64,000 bases of DNA from Sphingomonas elodea ATCC 31461 (GTDB lineage: Bacteria > Pseudomonadota > Alphaproteobacteria > Sphingomonadales > Sphingomonadaceae). The position numbers were made by a program, and so were the translations under genes. The notes beneath the pieces were generated by a model, which made no database searches, had not been told where the DNA came from, and saw only the letters and a program-made list of their open reading frames with translations. Numbering within the stretch: position 1 is the first letter of the stretch; each line of letters begins with the position of its first letter. This document shows, piece by piece, positions 33,900 through 43,545 of the stretch. The stretch spans positions 62,001-126,000 of the forward strand of contig NZ_AGFU01000034.1 in the NCBI RefSeq assembly GCF_000226955.1, read 5' to 3'.

Positions 33900-35309
33900 T
33901 CACGCCTCGACCGGAAGCCGGGTCTCCGTCTCCATCGGCACGCTCCTGAGCTCGTCGGTGAACTTCTTGAGCCACCACATCACGTCCTGTTCGTCGACGC
34001 CCTGCTTCAGCGCCTGCCAGCGCTCGATCCGCTCCTCGAGCGGCATGTTGAGCGCCTGGCAGATCGCGTCGGAGACTTCCTCGGCGCTGTAGGGATTGAC
34101 CAGCAGCGCCTGCTCCATCTGGATCGCCGCGCCGGCGAACTTGGAGAGGATCAGCACGCCGGGATCCTCGGGATCCTGCGCCGCGACATATTCCTTCGCC
34201 ACGAGGTTCATCCCGTCGCGAAGGGGGGTGACGAGGCCGATCCTGGCCGCCCGGTACACGCCCGCCAGCACGTCGCGCGGATAGCCCTGGTTGACGTAGC
34301 GCAGCGGCACCCAGTCGAGATCGGCATGCGCGCCGTTGATCTTGCCCGACAGGCCCTCCAGCGTGTTGCGGATGCGCTGATAGGTCTCCACCGTCGCCCG
34401 CGAGGGCGGGGCGATCTGGAGCAGATACACTTCCTTGCGCTGCTCGGGGTAGGTGGCGAGGAAGCGTTCATAGCCGAGGAAGCGCTCCTCCAGCCCCTTG
34501 GAGTAATCGAGCCGGTCGACGCCGACGATCAGGGAGCGGCCGACCGAGCTGGTGCGCATCTGCTCGAAGGTCTCGCGCGCGGACTCGCTTTCGGCCAGCG
34601 CGGCGAATTCCTTGGCGTCGATGCCGATCGGGCAGGCGACCAGCTTCACGCTTTTCAGGCCGATGCGCAGCACGCCGTCGGGCTGGACCACCGCTTCCAT
34701 CTCGGCGCGGGCGAAGTCGATGAAGCTCTCCATCCATTCCTGGGTGTGGAAGCCGATCACGTCATAGGCGAACAGCGTCTCGATCAGTTCGTGCGCCTTG
34801 GGCAGGCTGGAGAGCAGCCGGCGCGGCGGCCAGGGGATGTGGAGGAAGAAGCCGATCCGGTTCTTGCAGCCCCGCCGGCGCAGTTCCTGGCCGAGCGGGA
34901 ACATGTGATAGTCCTGCACCCATACCACGTCGTCGGGCTCGATCAGCGGGCGGACGGTGTCGGCGAAGCGCTCGTTGACGCGCTGATAGCCGCCGGCGAA
35001 ACCCCGCTCATATTCCGCCAGGTCGATCCGGTAGTGGAACAGCGGCCACAGCGTGCGGTTGGCATAGCCGTTATAATATTCGTCGATGTCCTGCTCTTCG
35101 AGGTCGACCGTCGCGGTGGTCACCCCTTCGCTGCGCTGCATGCTGATCTGGCCGGTGAACTGGTCGGTCTGTTCGCCGGACCAGCCGAACCAGATGCCGC
35201 CATTTTCGCGCAAGGCGGCGGCGAGCGCGACGGCCAGCCCCCCTTGCGCGCCGGAGTTGGAGCCGTTGGGCGCGGTTACGCGGTTCGAAATGACGATCAG
35301 GCGGCTCAA
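33900..35309 (-). CDS. otsA: Trehalose-6-phosphate synthase
   Basis: A GT20 enzyme of 469 residues. It has SRLIVISNRVTAP at the N-terminus, GGLAVALAAAL, the WVQDYHMFPLGQELRRRG and FFLHIPWP blocks, GVDRLDYSKGLEERF, and the donor-binding DGMNLVAKEYVAAQ. It joins UDP-glucose and glucose-6-phosphate. I chose the TTG at 35309 because it begins exactly at the family's conserved N-terminus and forms a TTGA overlap with the GH15 stop. The longer ATG frame would extend into the GH15 gene. It is last in otsB-GH15-otsA. Confidence 0.95.
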   Translation of the reverse strand: MSRLIVISNRVTAPNGSNSGAQGGLAVALAAALRENGGIWFGWSGEQTDQFTGQISMQRSEGVTTATVDLEEQDIDEYYNGYANRTLWPLFHYRIDLAEYERGFAGGYQRVNERFADTVRPLIEPDDVVWVQDYHMFPLGQELRRRGCKNRIGFFLHIPWPPRRLLSSLPKAHELIETLFAYDVIGFHTQEWMESFIDFARAEMEAVVQPDGVLRIGLKSVKLVACPIGIDAKEFAALAESESARETFEQMRTSSVGRSLIVGVDRLDYSKGLEERFLGYERFLATYPEQRKEVYLLQIAPPSRATVETYQRIRNTLEGLSGKINGAHADLDWVPLRYVNQGYPRDVLAGVYRAARIGLVTPLRDGMNLVAKEYVAAQDPEDPGVLILSKFAGAAIQMEQALLVNPYSAEEVSDAICQALNMPLEERIERWQALKQGVDEQDVMWWLKKFTDELRSVPMETETRLPVEA

Positions 35310-37099
35310 CGGATCGAACTCCAGGGTTTGCTCAGCAGGACGGCACAGTTGATCATGCCGACCAGCGAGTAGGTCTGGGGATAATTGCCCCACAATTCCC
35401 CGGTCACGGGGTCGATATCCTCGGAGAGCAGCCCGGCGGCGGTGCGCCGGGTGAGCATCTCCTCGAACAAGGCGCGCGCTTCGTCGGTGCGGCCGGTGAT
35501 GTGCAGCGCTTCGATCAACCAGAACGTACAGAAGTTGAACGCGGTTTCCGGCAGGCCGAAATCATCCTCGGTATCGTAGCGCAGCATCGTCGATCCGCGC
35601 CGCAAGCCGGCCTCGACGGCCTTCAGCGTATCGGCGAAGCGGGGATCGTCGGGCGCCAGGAAACGCATCTCCAGCAGCTGGAGCAGGCTGGCGTCGAGAT
35701 CGTCGCCCGAGAAGGTGGCGGAGAAGCGCTGCGTTTCCGCGCGCCAGGCCTTGTCGAACACGGTCGTGCGGATCGTGTCCGCGCGGCTCTGCCAGAAGGC
35801 GCGGCGTTCCTCGAGGCCCAGCACATGCGCGGCGTTGGCGAGCCGGTCGCACGCCGCCCAGCACATCGCCACCGAATAGGTGTGGACGCTCTGGCGGGTG
35901 CGCAGCTCCCACAGGCCGGCATCGGGGGAGTCGTGATACTGCCACGCCCGTTCGCCGACGCGCTCCAGCGCCTCGAAATCCTCGATGCCGGCGATGCGGT
36001 ACAGCCGCTGGTCGAAAAAGGCCTGGACGTTGGACAGGACGATCTGGCCATAGGCATCGTGCTGGACCTGTTCATAGGCCTGATTGCCGACGCGCACCGG
36101 CCCCATGCCGCGATAGCCGGCGAGATCGGGCGCCTCGCGCTCCTCCAGCGTCGCTTCGCCGAGCACGCCGTACAGCGGCTGGATATGGCCGCCGCGCGGC
36201 TCGGCCTTGGCATCGTCGACGATGTTGCGGAGATAGCCGAGATAGGTTTCGAGCACGTCGAGCGCGCCCAGCCGGTTGAGCGCCTGCACCGTGTAATAGG
36301 CGTCGCGGATCCAGCAGTAGCGATAGTCCCAGTTGCGCTGCGAGCCGGCATGTTCGGGGATCGAGGTGGTCAAGGCTGCGACGATCGCGCCGGTCTCCTC
36401 GTGCTGGCACAGCTTGAGCGTGATGGCAGAGCGGATCACCACGTCCTGCCATTCGAGCGGGATGTTCAGGCCGCGCACCCAGTGCTGCCACTCGGCGATG
36501 CTGTTGAGCAGCATGTCGTCCACCGTCTCGGCGACGTCGCCGCTGAAGCTCTCGTCGGGCCCGAGGAAGAAGTGCAGCGGCTTCTCGACGCGGAACAGCC
36601 GTTCCTCGTCCACCATGCCGACCGGCGCGGTGGTAGTGAGGCGCAGCGTCATCGGCTCGACCAGATAGCGAAGGTGGTTGGAGCCGCCGATGCGGGTCTT
36701 GCAGCTTTTGCCCCAGCCGCAGGCCGGGCGCAGCTTCACCCGGATGCGCGGGCTGCCCGCCACCGGCTTGACGATGCGCGCGAAGGCGACCGGCCGATAC
36801 ACCCGGCCCAGCCGCTGGAAGCGCGGGCAGAAATCGGTGACTTCGATCGCGTTGCCGGCCACGTCGGTATGGCGGCTGACCAGGATGGGGGCGTTGCGCA
36901 GATAGCGCTGCTCGACCGAGACGACGCCGTCTAGCGCGATGTCCCAATATCCGCCCTCGGGTTCCTCGCCGCCGACCAGCGCCGAGAACAGCGGATCGCC
37001 GTCGACGCGCGGCACGCAGCCCCAGACGAAGCGGCCGGTACGATCGATCAGCGCGCTGACCTGGCAGTTGCCGATCGGCCAGAGATCGAGAGTCGTCAT
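35306..37099 (-). CDS. Glycoside hydrolase family 15 protein (possible trehalase or glucoamylase)
   Basis: A 597-residue protein of the bacterial GH15 type. The N-terminal beta-sandwich part (LWPIGNCQVSALIDRTGRFV, FSALVGGEEPEGGYWDIAL) precedes the (alpha/alpha)6 domain with RNWDYRYCWIRDAYYTVQAL and a C-terminal half with LSEDIDPVTGELWGNYPQTYS. Members include glucoamylases and GH15 trehalases. No signal peptide is seen, so it should act in the cytosol. It overlaps otsB (ATGA) and otsA (TTGA), so it is produced together with the trehalose synthesis enzymes. The substrate is not decided by sequence alone. Confidence 0.9.
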   Translation of the reverse strand: MTTLDLWPIGNCQVSALIDRTGRFVWGCVPRVDGDPLFSALVGGEEPEGGYWDIALDGVVSVEQRYLRNAPILVSRHTDVAGNAIEVTDFCPRFQRLGRVYRPVAFARIVKPVAGSPRIRVKLRPACGWGKSCKTRIGGSNHLRYLVEPMTLRLTTTAPVGMVDEERLFRVEKPLHFFLGPDESFSGDVAETVDDMLLNSIAEWQHWVRGLNIPLEWQDVVIRSAITLKLCQHEETGAIVAALTTSIPEHAGSQRNWDYRYCWIRDAYYTVQALNRLGALDVLETYLGYLRNIVDDAKAEPRGGHIQPLYGVLGEATLEEREAPDLAGYRGMGPVRVGNQAYEQVQHDAYGQIVLSNVQAFFDQRLYRIAGIEDFEALERVGERAWQYHDSPDAGLWELRTRQSVHTYSVAMCWAACDRLANAAHVLGLEERRAFWQSRADTIRTTVFDKAWRAETQRFSATFSGDDLDASLLQLLEMRFLAPDDPRFADTLKAVEAGLRRGSTMLRYDTEDDFGLPETAFNFCTFWLIEALHITGRTDEARALFEEMLTRRTAAGLLSEDIDPVTGELWGNYPQTYSLVGMINCAVLLSKPWSSIR

Positions 37100-37854
37100 G
37101 CGTGGACTCCGGCAGCAGTGGCGAGCCAGGTTAGCACGCCGGTCACGTCGTCGACGCGGTAGCGCGCGTCGGTGGGGCGGGGCGGGCCGACCAGCACGCC
37201 GGCGCCGCCCAGCAGCGCCACGGCGGAAAAGCCGGGCTCGTCGGTCACGTCGTCGCCGAGGAACACCGCGCGGCCGGCGGCGAAGCGCGGATCGGCCATC
37301 AGCGTGCGGATCGCGCTGCCCTTGTCGCCGCCGGGGCTGCGCACCTCGACCATCATCTTGCCGTGCTGCAGGTACAGGCCGTGTTCGGCGGCGAGCCGCT
37401 CGCCCAGCGCGATCGCGTCGGCCTCATGCTCGGGGTTCAGCCGGTAATGCACCGCGGCGCCGAGCGGCTTGTCCTCCAGCACCACGCCGGGGCGACCCTC
37501 CGCAAAGGCGCGCATCGCCGCCAGCGCCTCGACCAGCCCGGCGGGGCGCTCGGCGCGTTCGCGGCGGCCGTCGGACCAGCGGAACTCCATGCCGTGGCTG
37601 CCGACGACCGAGGGCGCGCGGTCGCCGAACATCGCGGCCAGATCCTCGGCCGGGCGGCCGCTCACCAGCGCGAGGCGGCCGTCGAGCTTTTCCTCCAGCG
37701 TGCGGATCAGGTCGACCAGCGTGCCATCGACCACCACGCCCTCGGGATGGTCGGCGAGTTCGACCAGCGTCCCGTCGAAATCGAGGAACAGGCTGGCGGT
37801 ATCGAGCAGGTCCGCCGGCGGCGGCATCAGCGAAACGGTTTCCCGGTCGGGCAT
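37096..37854 (-). CDS. otsB: Trehalose-6-phosphate phosphatase
   Basis: A 252-residue HAD-family phosphatase. It has nucleophile motif LFLDFDGTLVELADHPE, motif II LVSGRPAEDL and the acidic motif VFLGDDVTDEPGF. It removes phosphate from trehalose-6-phosphate. The ATG at 37854 (MPDRETVSLMPPPADL) has GAGGAG about 5 bases upstream, better than the ATG at 37866. It is first of the coupled otsB-GH15-otsA operon and 47 bp after the ClC channel gene on the same strand. Confidence 0.94.
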   Translation of the reverse strand: MPDRETVSLMPPPADLLDTASLFLDFDGTLVELADHPEGVVVDGTLVDLIRTLEEKLDGRLALVSGRPAEDLAAMFGDRAPSVVGSHGMEFRWSDGRRERAERPAGLVEALAAMRAFAEGRPGVVLEDKPLGAAVHYRLNPEHEADAIALGERLAAEHGLYLQHGKMMVEVRSPGGDKGSAIRTLMADPRFAAGRAVFLGDDVTDEPGFSAVALLGGAGVLVGPPRPTDARYRVDDVTGVLTWLATAAGVHA

Positions 37855-37901
37855 GCAACTCCTCATCGGGGCGCCAGCAGACGGGCGCGCCCAGGGGTTC
37901 G

Positions 37902-39242
37902 TTACGCGCGCGGGCCCGATCCGTTCCCCGCCTCGTCCGATTCATGCTGCACCTGCGTAGTGCCGAAGCGCAGCGACAGGCCGTGGTACAGCCGTTTCCT
38001 GGAGACGCGCTGCGCGGTAACGTCGGCGATCAGCGCGGCGGCGAGCAGGGGCAGCATCAGCCCGCGGCTCGCGGTGGTCTCGGCGATGATGATCACCGCG
38101 GTGAGCGGCGCGCGGACCACGCCGGTGAAATAGGCGACCATGCCGAGCAGGACGATCGTCCCGCCCGGCGCGGTTGGGAACATCGGCCGGACGAGGTCGC
38201 CGACGCCGGCACCCACCGACAGCGACGGCGCGAAGATGCCGCCGGGGATGCCGGCGACCGCGGTGGCGAGCGTCGTCACGAACTTGGCAGGGCTGTACCA
38301 CCAGGGGATCGCGCCGGTGGTGATCGCGGTGCGGGCCGCGTCATAGCCGGTGCCCCAGGTGAGGCCGGTCGCCACGCCGAGGATCGCCACGACCAGGCCG
38401 CAGCCCGCGGCAAAGACCAGCTTGTGGCGGCGCACCGCGACCAGCGGCGGCCATGCCGATCCGCCGGCCGCGAGCATCAGCCGCGAGAAGAGGCCACCGG
38501 CGAGGCCGCCCACCACGCCCGCCACGGGTGCGGCGAGGATGGCCTGGCGCAGCGGCAGCGTGTCGCGCATCGCGCCGAAATAGACATAGTCCCCGGCGAT
38601 GCCGAGGCTGGTCATGCCGGCGATCAGCACCGCGGCCATCACCAGCACCGCCATGCGCTGCTCATAGGCGGCGGCGAGTTCCTCGATCGCGAAGGCGACC
38701 CCGGCGAGCGGGGTGTTGAACGCCGCCGCGACGCCCGCCGCGCCTCCGGCGATGAACACCGAGGCGCGGATCGGCACGCGGGCAAGGCGATGGGCATAGC
38801 CCATGATCGCGGCGGCGACCTGCACCGTCGGCCCCTCGCGGCCCGTGGAGGCGCCGACCAGCACCGCGCCGATGGTGAGGACCAGTTTCAGCATCACGGT
38901 TTTCGCGGCGGTGAGGCTGGTCATCGCATGGTCGGGATCGCGGGTCGCCGCCATCACCTGCGGGATGCCCGAGCCGGTCGCATCGGGGGCGAAGCGGCGG
39001 GTGGCCCAGGCAAAGAAGGCAAAGCCGGCGGGGGTGAGGAGGAGGGGGAGCCACCACCAGGTCCGCTCCTGCGCGGTGAAACGTCGCGCGGCCCAGTCGG
39101 CGGATTCGGCGAAGGCGAGCGCGACCAGCCCGATCACGATCGCCCCGCCAAGAAAGGCGACGCGGCGGCGCCAGGTCTGCACGCTGGGCCCGTGCCGGCG
39201 CACGATCGCGCGGACACGGCGGGTGGTTTGGTGGCGGTCCAT
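37902..39242 (-). CDS. ClC-family chloride channel/transporter
   Basis: A 446-residue protein of about 10-12 helices. The ClC anion-site motifs are present: GSGIPQVMAA, GREGPTVQVAAA and GIFAPSLSVGAG. It moves chloride, possibly in exchange for protons. The start at the ATG at 39242 (MDRHQTTRRVRAIVRR) has GAGGGAG upstream. No C-terminal CBS domains are visible. It lies upstream of the trehalose operon on the same strand, so a shared role in osmotic or acid stress is plausible but not shown. Confidence 0.9.
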   Translation of the reverse strand: MDRHQTTRRVRAIVRRHGPSVQTWRRRVAFLGGAIVIGLVALAFAESADWAARRFTAQERTWWWLPLLLTPAGFAFFAWATRRFAPDATGSGIPQVMAATRDPDHAMTSLTAAKTVMLKLVLTIGAVLVGASTGREGPTVQVAAAIMGYAHRLARVPIRASVFIAGGAAGVAAAFNTPLAGVAFAIEELAAAYEQRMAVLVMAAVLIAGMTSLGIAGDYVYFGAMRDTLPLRQAILAAPVAGVVGGLAGGLFSRLMLAAGGSAWPPLVAVRRHKLVFAAGCGLVVAILGVATGLTWGTGYDAARTAITTGAIPWWYSPAKFVTTLATAVAGIPGGIFAPSLSVGAGVGDLVRPMFPTAPGGTIVLLGMVAYFTGVVRAPLTAVIIIAETTASRGLMLPLLAAALIADVTAQRVSRKRLYHGLSLRFGTTQVQHESDEAGNGSGPRA

Positions 39243-39307
39243 GCACTCCCTCAGCCTGGCCCCCGCCGCGGGCGCTGTAGCGGGGGCAGGGGCGGAGCGC
39301 CAGCCCA

Positions 39308-39449
39308 AGATCCTCCCCGGCACGGGGAGCGGGACCGCCGCCGAAGGCGGTGGTGGAGGGGGGCTTCCACATGGGGCGTCCCTCGCGGCGATCCCCCTCC
39401 GCCAAGCCGCTGCGCGTCTTGGTCTCCCTCCCCGTGCCGGGGAGGATCT
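39308..39449. repeat. 142-bp element bounded by a perfect 22-bp inverted repeat
   Basis: The end sequences 39308-39329 and 39428-39449 are perfect reverse complements (core CCTCCCCGGCACGGGGAG, itself partly palindromic). The interior has shorter GC-rich palindromes (for example ACCGCCGCCGAAGGCGGT). There is no open frame of interest. It occupies most of the 210-bp gap between the ClC gene and paoC and looks like a non-coding miniature mobile element or regulatory hairpin. Confidence 0.65.
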
Positions 39450-39452
39450 AGG

Positions 39453-41660
39453 TTAGGCGAACGCGGGCATACCCGGCAGCAGCTTGTCCAGCGTCACCGG
39501 ATAGTCCCGCACCCGCACGCCGCAGGCATTGTAGATCGCGTTCGCCACGGCCGCACCGACGCCGCACAGGCCGAGTTCGCCCACGCCCTTCGCCTTCATC
39601 GGCGACGTCGTGGGATCGGTCTCCTCGAGAAAGATCACCTCTTGGTGCGGGATGTCGGCATGGACCGGCACCTCGTAGCCGGCGAGATCGTGGTTCACGA
39701 AATAGCCGAAGCGCTTGTCGACCGCGAGCTCCTCCATCAGCGCCGAGCCGACGCCCATGGTCATCGCGCCGATCACCTGGCTGCGCGCCGACTTCGGGTT
39801 GAGGATCCGCCCCGCCGCGCACACCGCCAGCATGCGGCGCACGCGGACCTCGGCGGTGGCGGCATCGACGCCGACCTCGACGAAATGCGCGCCGAAGGTG
39901 GACTGCTGATACTTCTTGGCGAGGTCTCCGTAATCCATGAAGTCCTCGGCAACGAGCTCGCCGCCCTTGGCCGCCTCGGCCAGCGCGACGCTGCGGTTGC
40001 CGGCGCGGACATGGCCGTCCTCGAACACCACATCGGCCGAGTTGAAGCCGAGCGCCGCGGTCACCTTGTCGCGCAGCATCGAACAGGCGGCGTAGACGCC
40101 CGCGGTCGAACTGTTGGCGCCCCATTGCCCGCCCGAGCCCGCCGAGGCGGGGAAGCTGGAATCGCCCAGCCGCACCACCACCGTCTCCAGCGGTACGCCC
40201 ATCATCTCCGCCGCGGTCTGCGCGATGATCGTGTAGGTGCCGGTGCCGATATCGGTCATGTCGGTCTCGACCGTGACTACGCCCTTGCCATCGAGCCGCA
40301 CCCGCGCGCCGGACTTGCCGTTGAGGTTGTTGCGGAACGCCGCGGCCATGCCCATGCCGATCAGCCAGCGGCCCTCACGGATCGCCCCCGGCGCCTTGGC
40401 GCGCTTGGCCCAGCCGAACTTTTCCGCGCCGATCCGCATGCATTGGATCAGCTGGCGCTGCGAGAAGGGGCGGTTGGCGGCTTCGGGATCGACCTGGGTG
40501 TCGTTGATCGCGCGGAATTCGACTGGGTCCATGCCCAGCTTCTCCGCCATCTCGTCCATCGCGATTTCGAGCGCCATCAGCCCCGGTGCCTCGCCCGGCG
40601 CCCGCATCGCATTGCCCTCGGGCAGGTCGAGCACCGCGAGCCGCATCGCGGTGAGCCGGTTTTCGCCGGCATAGAGCAGGCGGGTCTGGCCCACCGCCGT
40701 CTCCGGCCCGCCGCCGGGCAGGTCGCCCGACCAGCTTTCATGGCCGATCGCAGTGATCTTGCCGTCCCTGGTCGCGCCCAGCCGGATGCGCTGAATCGTC
40801 GCCGGACGGTGCGTCGTGTTGTTGGCGATCAGCGGGCGCTGGAGCGCCACCTTCACCGGACGCCCCGCCGCCTTGGCGCCGAGCGCCGCGAGAATCGCGT
40901 CGGCGCGGACGAACAGCTTGCCGCCGAACCCGCCGCCGACGAAGGGCGACATCAGCCGCACCTTCTCCTTCGGTAGGCCCAGCGTCCGCGCGACGTCGCC
41001 CTTGCCCCAGTTGATCATCTGGTTCGAGGTCCACAGCAGCAGCTGGTCGCCCTCCCACTTCGCGGTGGAGGCATGCGGCTCCATCATCGCGTGCGAGTGG
41101 TCGGGCGTGGTGTAGCGCGCGTCGAGCTGCACCGGCGCGGCGGCAAAGGCGCCGGCGAAATTGCCGACCTTGCTTTCGGACGGCCCGCCGAAGCCCGGCG
41201 GCGGCAGCGGCGCATTCGCCATCTCGGCCTCGAGATCGAACCGGCCCTTGGTGCGGGCATAGTCGATGCGGATCAGCGACGATGCCGCGCGCGCCTGCTC
41301 GAAGGTCTCCGCGACCACCAGCGCGACCGCCTGGTGGTAATGCTCGATCTCGGGCCCGCCGAGCAGATTGGCGGTGTTGAAATTGCCCTTGGTCAGCTTG
41401 CCGGCATTTTCTGCGGTGACGATCGCGAGCACCCCAGGGGCTGCCTTGGCTGCAGTCAGATCCATGCCGATAATGCGGCCCTTGGCGATCGCCGAGCCGA
41501 GCACATAGCCATAGGCTGCACCCGGCGCGACATCATGCCGCTCATAGGCATAGGGCGCGCGGCCGGTGGTCTTGAGTGGGCCGTCGATCCGGTCGGTGGC
41601 CTTGCCGACCACCTTGAGGCGGTCGATCGGGTTGGTCGTGGCGGGGGTATCGAACTTCAT
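39453..41660 (-). CDS. paoC: Aldehyde oxidoreductase molybdenum-binding subunit (PaoC type)
   Basis: A 735-residue molybdopterin-cytosine-dinucleotide-binding subunit of the xanthine oxidase family. It has RIDGPLKTTGRAPYAYER at the N-terminus, VGGGFGGKLFVRADAI, the GEAPGLMALEIAMDEMAEKL segment and the active-site KGVGELGLCGVGAAVANAIY with the catalytic Glu. Such enzymes oxidise aldehydes (PaoABC) or purines. It lies 3 bp after the FAD subunit, which carries PaoB-type cysteines. It has no signal peptide and probably travels with the Tat-borne small subunit. Confidence 0.88.
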   Translation of the reverse strand: MKFDTPATTNPIDRLKVVGKATDRIDGPLKTTGRAPYAYERHDVAPGAAYGYVLGSAIAKGRIIGMDLTAAKAAPGVLAIVTAENAGKLTKGNFNTANLLGGPEIEHYHQAVALVVAETFEQARAASSLIRIDYARTKGRFDLEAEMANAPLPPPGFGGPSESKVGNFAGAFAAAPVQLDARYTTPDHSHAMMEPHASTAKWEGDQLLLWTSNQMINWGKGDVARTLGLPKEKVRLMSPFVGGGFGGKLFVRADAILAALGAKAAGRPVKVALQRPLIANNTTHRPATIQRIRLGATRDGKITAIGHESWSGDLPGGGPETAVGQTRLLYAGENRLTAMRLAVLDLPEGNAMRAPGEAPGLMALEIAMDEMAEKLGMDPVEFRAINDTQVDPEAANRPFSQRQLIQCMRIGAEKFGWAKRAKAPGAIREGRWLIGMGMAAAFRNNLNGKSGARVRLDGKGVVTVETDMTDIGTGTYTIIAQTAAEMMGVPLETVVVRLGDSSFPASAGSGGQWGANSSTAGVYAACSMLRDKVTAALGFNSADVVFEDGHVRAGNRSVALAEAAKGGELVAEDFMDYGDLAKKYQQSTFGAHFVEVGVDAATAEVRVRRMLAVCAAGRILNPKSARSQVIGAMTMGVGSALMEELAVDKRFGYFVNHDLAGYEVPVHADIPHQEVIFLEETDPTTSPMKAKGVGELGLCGVGAAVANAIYNACGVRVRDYPVTLDKLLPGMPAFA

Positions 41661-41663
41661 GGC

Positions 41664-42614
41664 TCAGCCCCTTGCTTCGTGCAGCACCGCGGCGAGCGTG
41701 CGCTCAGCCAACTGGAGCTTGAAGGCATTGTCGTGCGTCGGCGTCGCGCCCGCGAAGGCGATTTTGGCGGTAGCGGCGGCACCCTTGGGGAGCGCTGCCT
41801 CGGCGGCTTCGACCCGCCACGGCTTGTGCGCCATGCCGCCGAACGCGACGCGGCCGGTGCCGTCCTTCTGCACTACCGCCGCCACCGAGACGAGCGCGAA
41901 GGCATAGGAGGCGCGGTCGCGAACCTTGTGGTAGAAGTGCTTGCCGCCCAACGGCTTGGGCAGGGTGACTGCCGTGATCAGCTCGCCCGTTTGCAGTGTG
42001 TTGTCGAGATGCGGCGTGTCGCCGGGCAGCCGGTGGAAGTCGGCAATGGCGATCTTCCGCGTGCTGCCGTCGGGCTTCACCGTCTCCACGGTCGCGTCGA
42101 GCAGCCGCATCGCGATGGCCATGTCGCCCGGATAGGTGGCGATGCACGCCTTGCTGGTGCCGATCACCGCCAGCTGGCGGCTGAACCCGCCGATCGCCGC
42201 GCAGCCGCTGCCGGGCTTGCGCTTGTTGCAGGGCTGGTTGGGGTCGTAGAAATAGGGGCAGCGGGTGCGTTGGAGCAGGTTGCCCGCGGTGGTCGCCTTG
42301 TTGCGCAACTGGCCGCTCGCGCCCGCAACGATCGCCCGCGTCAGCACCGCATAATCGCGCCGCACGCGCTTGTCGGCGGCGAGATCGGTGTTGCGCACCA
42401 GCGCACCGATGCGCAGCCCGCCGTCCGACGTTTCCTCGATCCGGTCGAGTGCGAGCTTGTTGACGTCGATCAGATGCGTCGGCGTCTCGATCTCGAGCTT
42501 CATCAGGTCGAGCAGGTTGGTGCCGCCGGCGATGAACCTGGCGCCGGGGGTCTTGGCGGCGAGGGCTGCGGCATCGGCCGGGCTGCTCGCGCGGGTATAT
42601 TCGAACGCCTTCAT
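41664..42614 (-). CDS. paoB: Aldehyde oxidoreductase FAD-binding subunit (PaoB type)
   Basis: A 316-residue FAD subunit starting [20 protein letters not shown], with the FAD loop [19 protein letters not shown]. The cysteine-rich stretch [18 protein letters not shown] and SGCAAIGG resembles the extra [4Fe-4S]-binding loop that distinguishes PaoB-type subunits from xanthine dehydrogenase. The ATG at 42614 overlaps the small-subunit stop by 4 bp. The longer frame upstream is a shadow of that gene. Confidence 0.86.
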   Translation of the reverse strand: MKAFEYTRASSPADAAALAAKTPGARFIAGGTNLLDLMKLEIETPTHLIDVNKLALDRIEETSDGGLRIGALVRNTDLAADKRVRRDYAVLTRAIVAGASGQLRNKATTAGNLLQRTRCPYFYDPNQPCNKRKPGSGCAAIGGFSRQLAVIGTSKACIATYPGDMAIAMRLLDATVETVKPDGSTRKIAIADFHRLPGDTPHLDNTLQTGELITAVTLPKPLGGKHFYHKVRDRASYAFALVSVAAVVQKDGTGRVAFGGMAHKPWRVEAAEAALPKGAAATAKIAFAGATPTHDNAFKLQLAERTLAAVLHEARG

Positions 42615-43255
42615 GCCTGCCTCCGCCCCGCGGCCTCGCGGATCGCCTCGACGATGTTGGAATAGGCGCCGCAGCGGCAGATATTGCCGCTCATCCGCTC
42701 GCGGATCTCCATCTCGGAGAAGGCGGGAGAGGCGGCGACGTCGGCGGCGACATGGCTGGGGATGCCGGCCTTGATCTCGTCGAGCACCGCGACCGCCGAG
42801 CAGATCTGGCCCGGCGTGCAATAGCCGCACTGATAGCCGTCATGGCGGACGAAGGCGGCCTGCATCGGGTGCAGGTCCTCGGGCGTGCCGAGGCCCTCGA
42901 TCGTGGTCACGCTGTCACCGTCGTGCATCACCGCCAGGCTGAGGCAGCTATTGATCCGCCGGCCGTTCACGATCACCGTGCAGGCCCCGCATTGGCCGTG
43001 GTCGCAGCCCTTCTTGGTGCCGGTCAGGTGGAGATGCTCCCGCAGCGCGTCGAGTAGCGTGGTGCGGGTGTCGACGGTAAGCGCGGCCGCTTTACCATTG
43101 ACCTTGACCTGCACGGGCAGGGCTGGGGGCGTTTTCATCGGCGCGCTCGGTTCCTTGCTGCTGGCGCTCGCTGGCATTGCGGTGGCGGCCGCGCAGGCCG
43201 CGCCGCTCACCAGCACGCCGCGTCGCGATACGCCTTTTCCGGCGGGTCTATCCAT
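42611..43255 (-). CDS. paoA: Aldehyde oxidoreductase [2Fe-2S] subunit with Tat signal (PaoA type)
   Basis: A 214-residue small subunit. The Tat signal [19 protein letters not shown] is followed by a plant-type [2Fe-2S] ferredoxin domain ([16 protein letters not shown]) and the second cluster domain ([27 protein letters not shown]). The ATG at 43255 follows an AGGGGAT stretch. The signal indicates that the whole enzyme is exported, as E. coli PaoABC is. It is first in the paoABC-like operon and divergent from a TonB receptor. No paoD-like chaperone is in the window. Confidence 0.88.
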   Translation of the reverse strand: MDRPAGKGVSRRGVLVSGAACAAATAMPASASSKEPSAPMKTPPALPVQVKVNGKAAALTVDTRTTLLDALREHLHLTGTKKGCDHGQCGACTVIVNGRRINSCLSLAVMHDGDSVTTIEGLGTPEDLHPMQAAFVRHDGYQCGYCTPGQICSAVAVLDEIKAGIPSHVAADVAASPAFSEMEIRERMSGNICRCGAYSNIVEAIREAAGRRQA

Positions 43256-43545
43256 TGCGCATCCCCTGCTAGCCTGCACCGAAGCGTGTACAGTTTGGAA
43301 GCCGAAACGGTTCCACACGCTCCTTGTGTGTTGGCTTATCGCAGCAAGTTGGATGCGGCAAATGCCCCCTTGTACAACATGCCCAAAAGGGGCGTGTGAC
43401 GATTTTACAACGGTTCCGTGACGAATTGTTTCCGGCAATGTCTGCAATGTTGCCACAGGGCCACATACGTGCAGACATGCGTAACCCTAAGGGCGCAGTG
43501 CGGCTGTGCCCGTGCGGAATTATACAAGACGAAAAGGGGCTTTTG

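Noticed and set aside
36939-40976. A 1345-codon plus-strand frame opposite the trehalose, ClC and pao genes
   Set aside because: It crosses several well-supported minus-strand genes, an intergenic repeat and repetitive Arg-rich sequence, with no start signal or family similarity.
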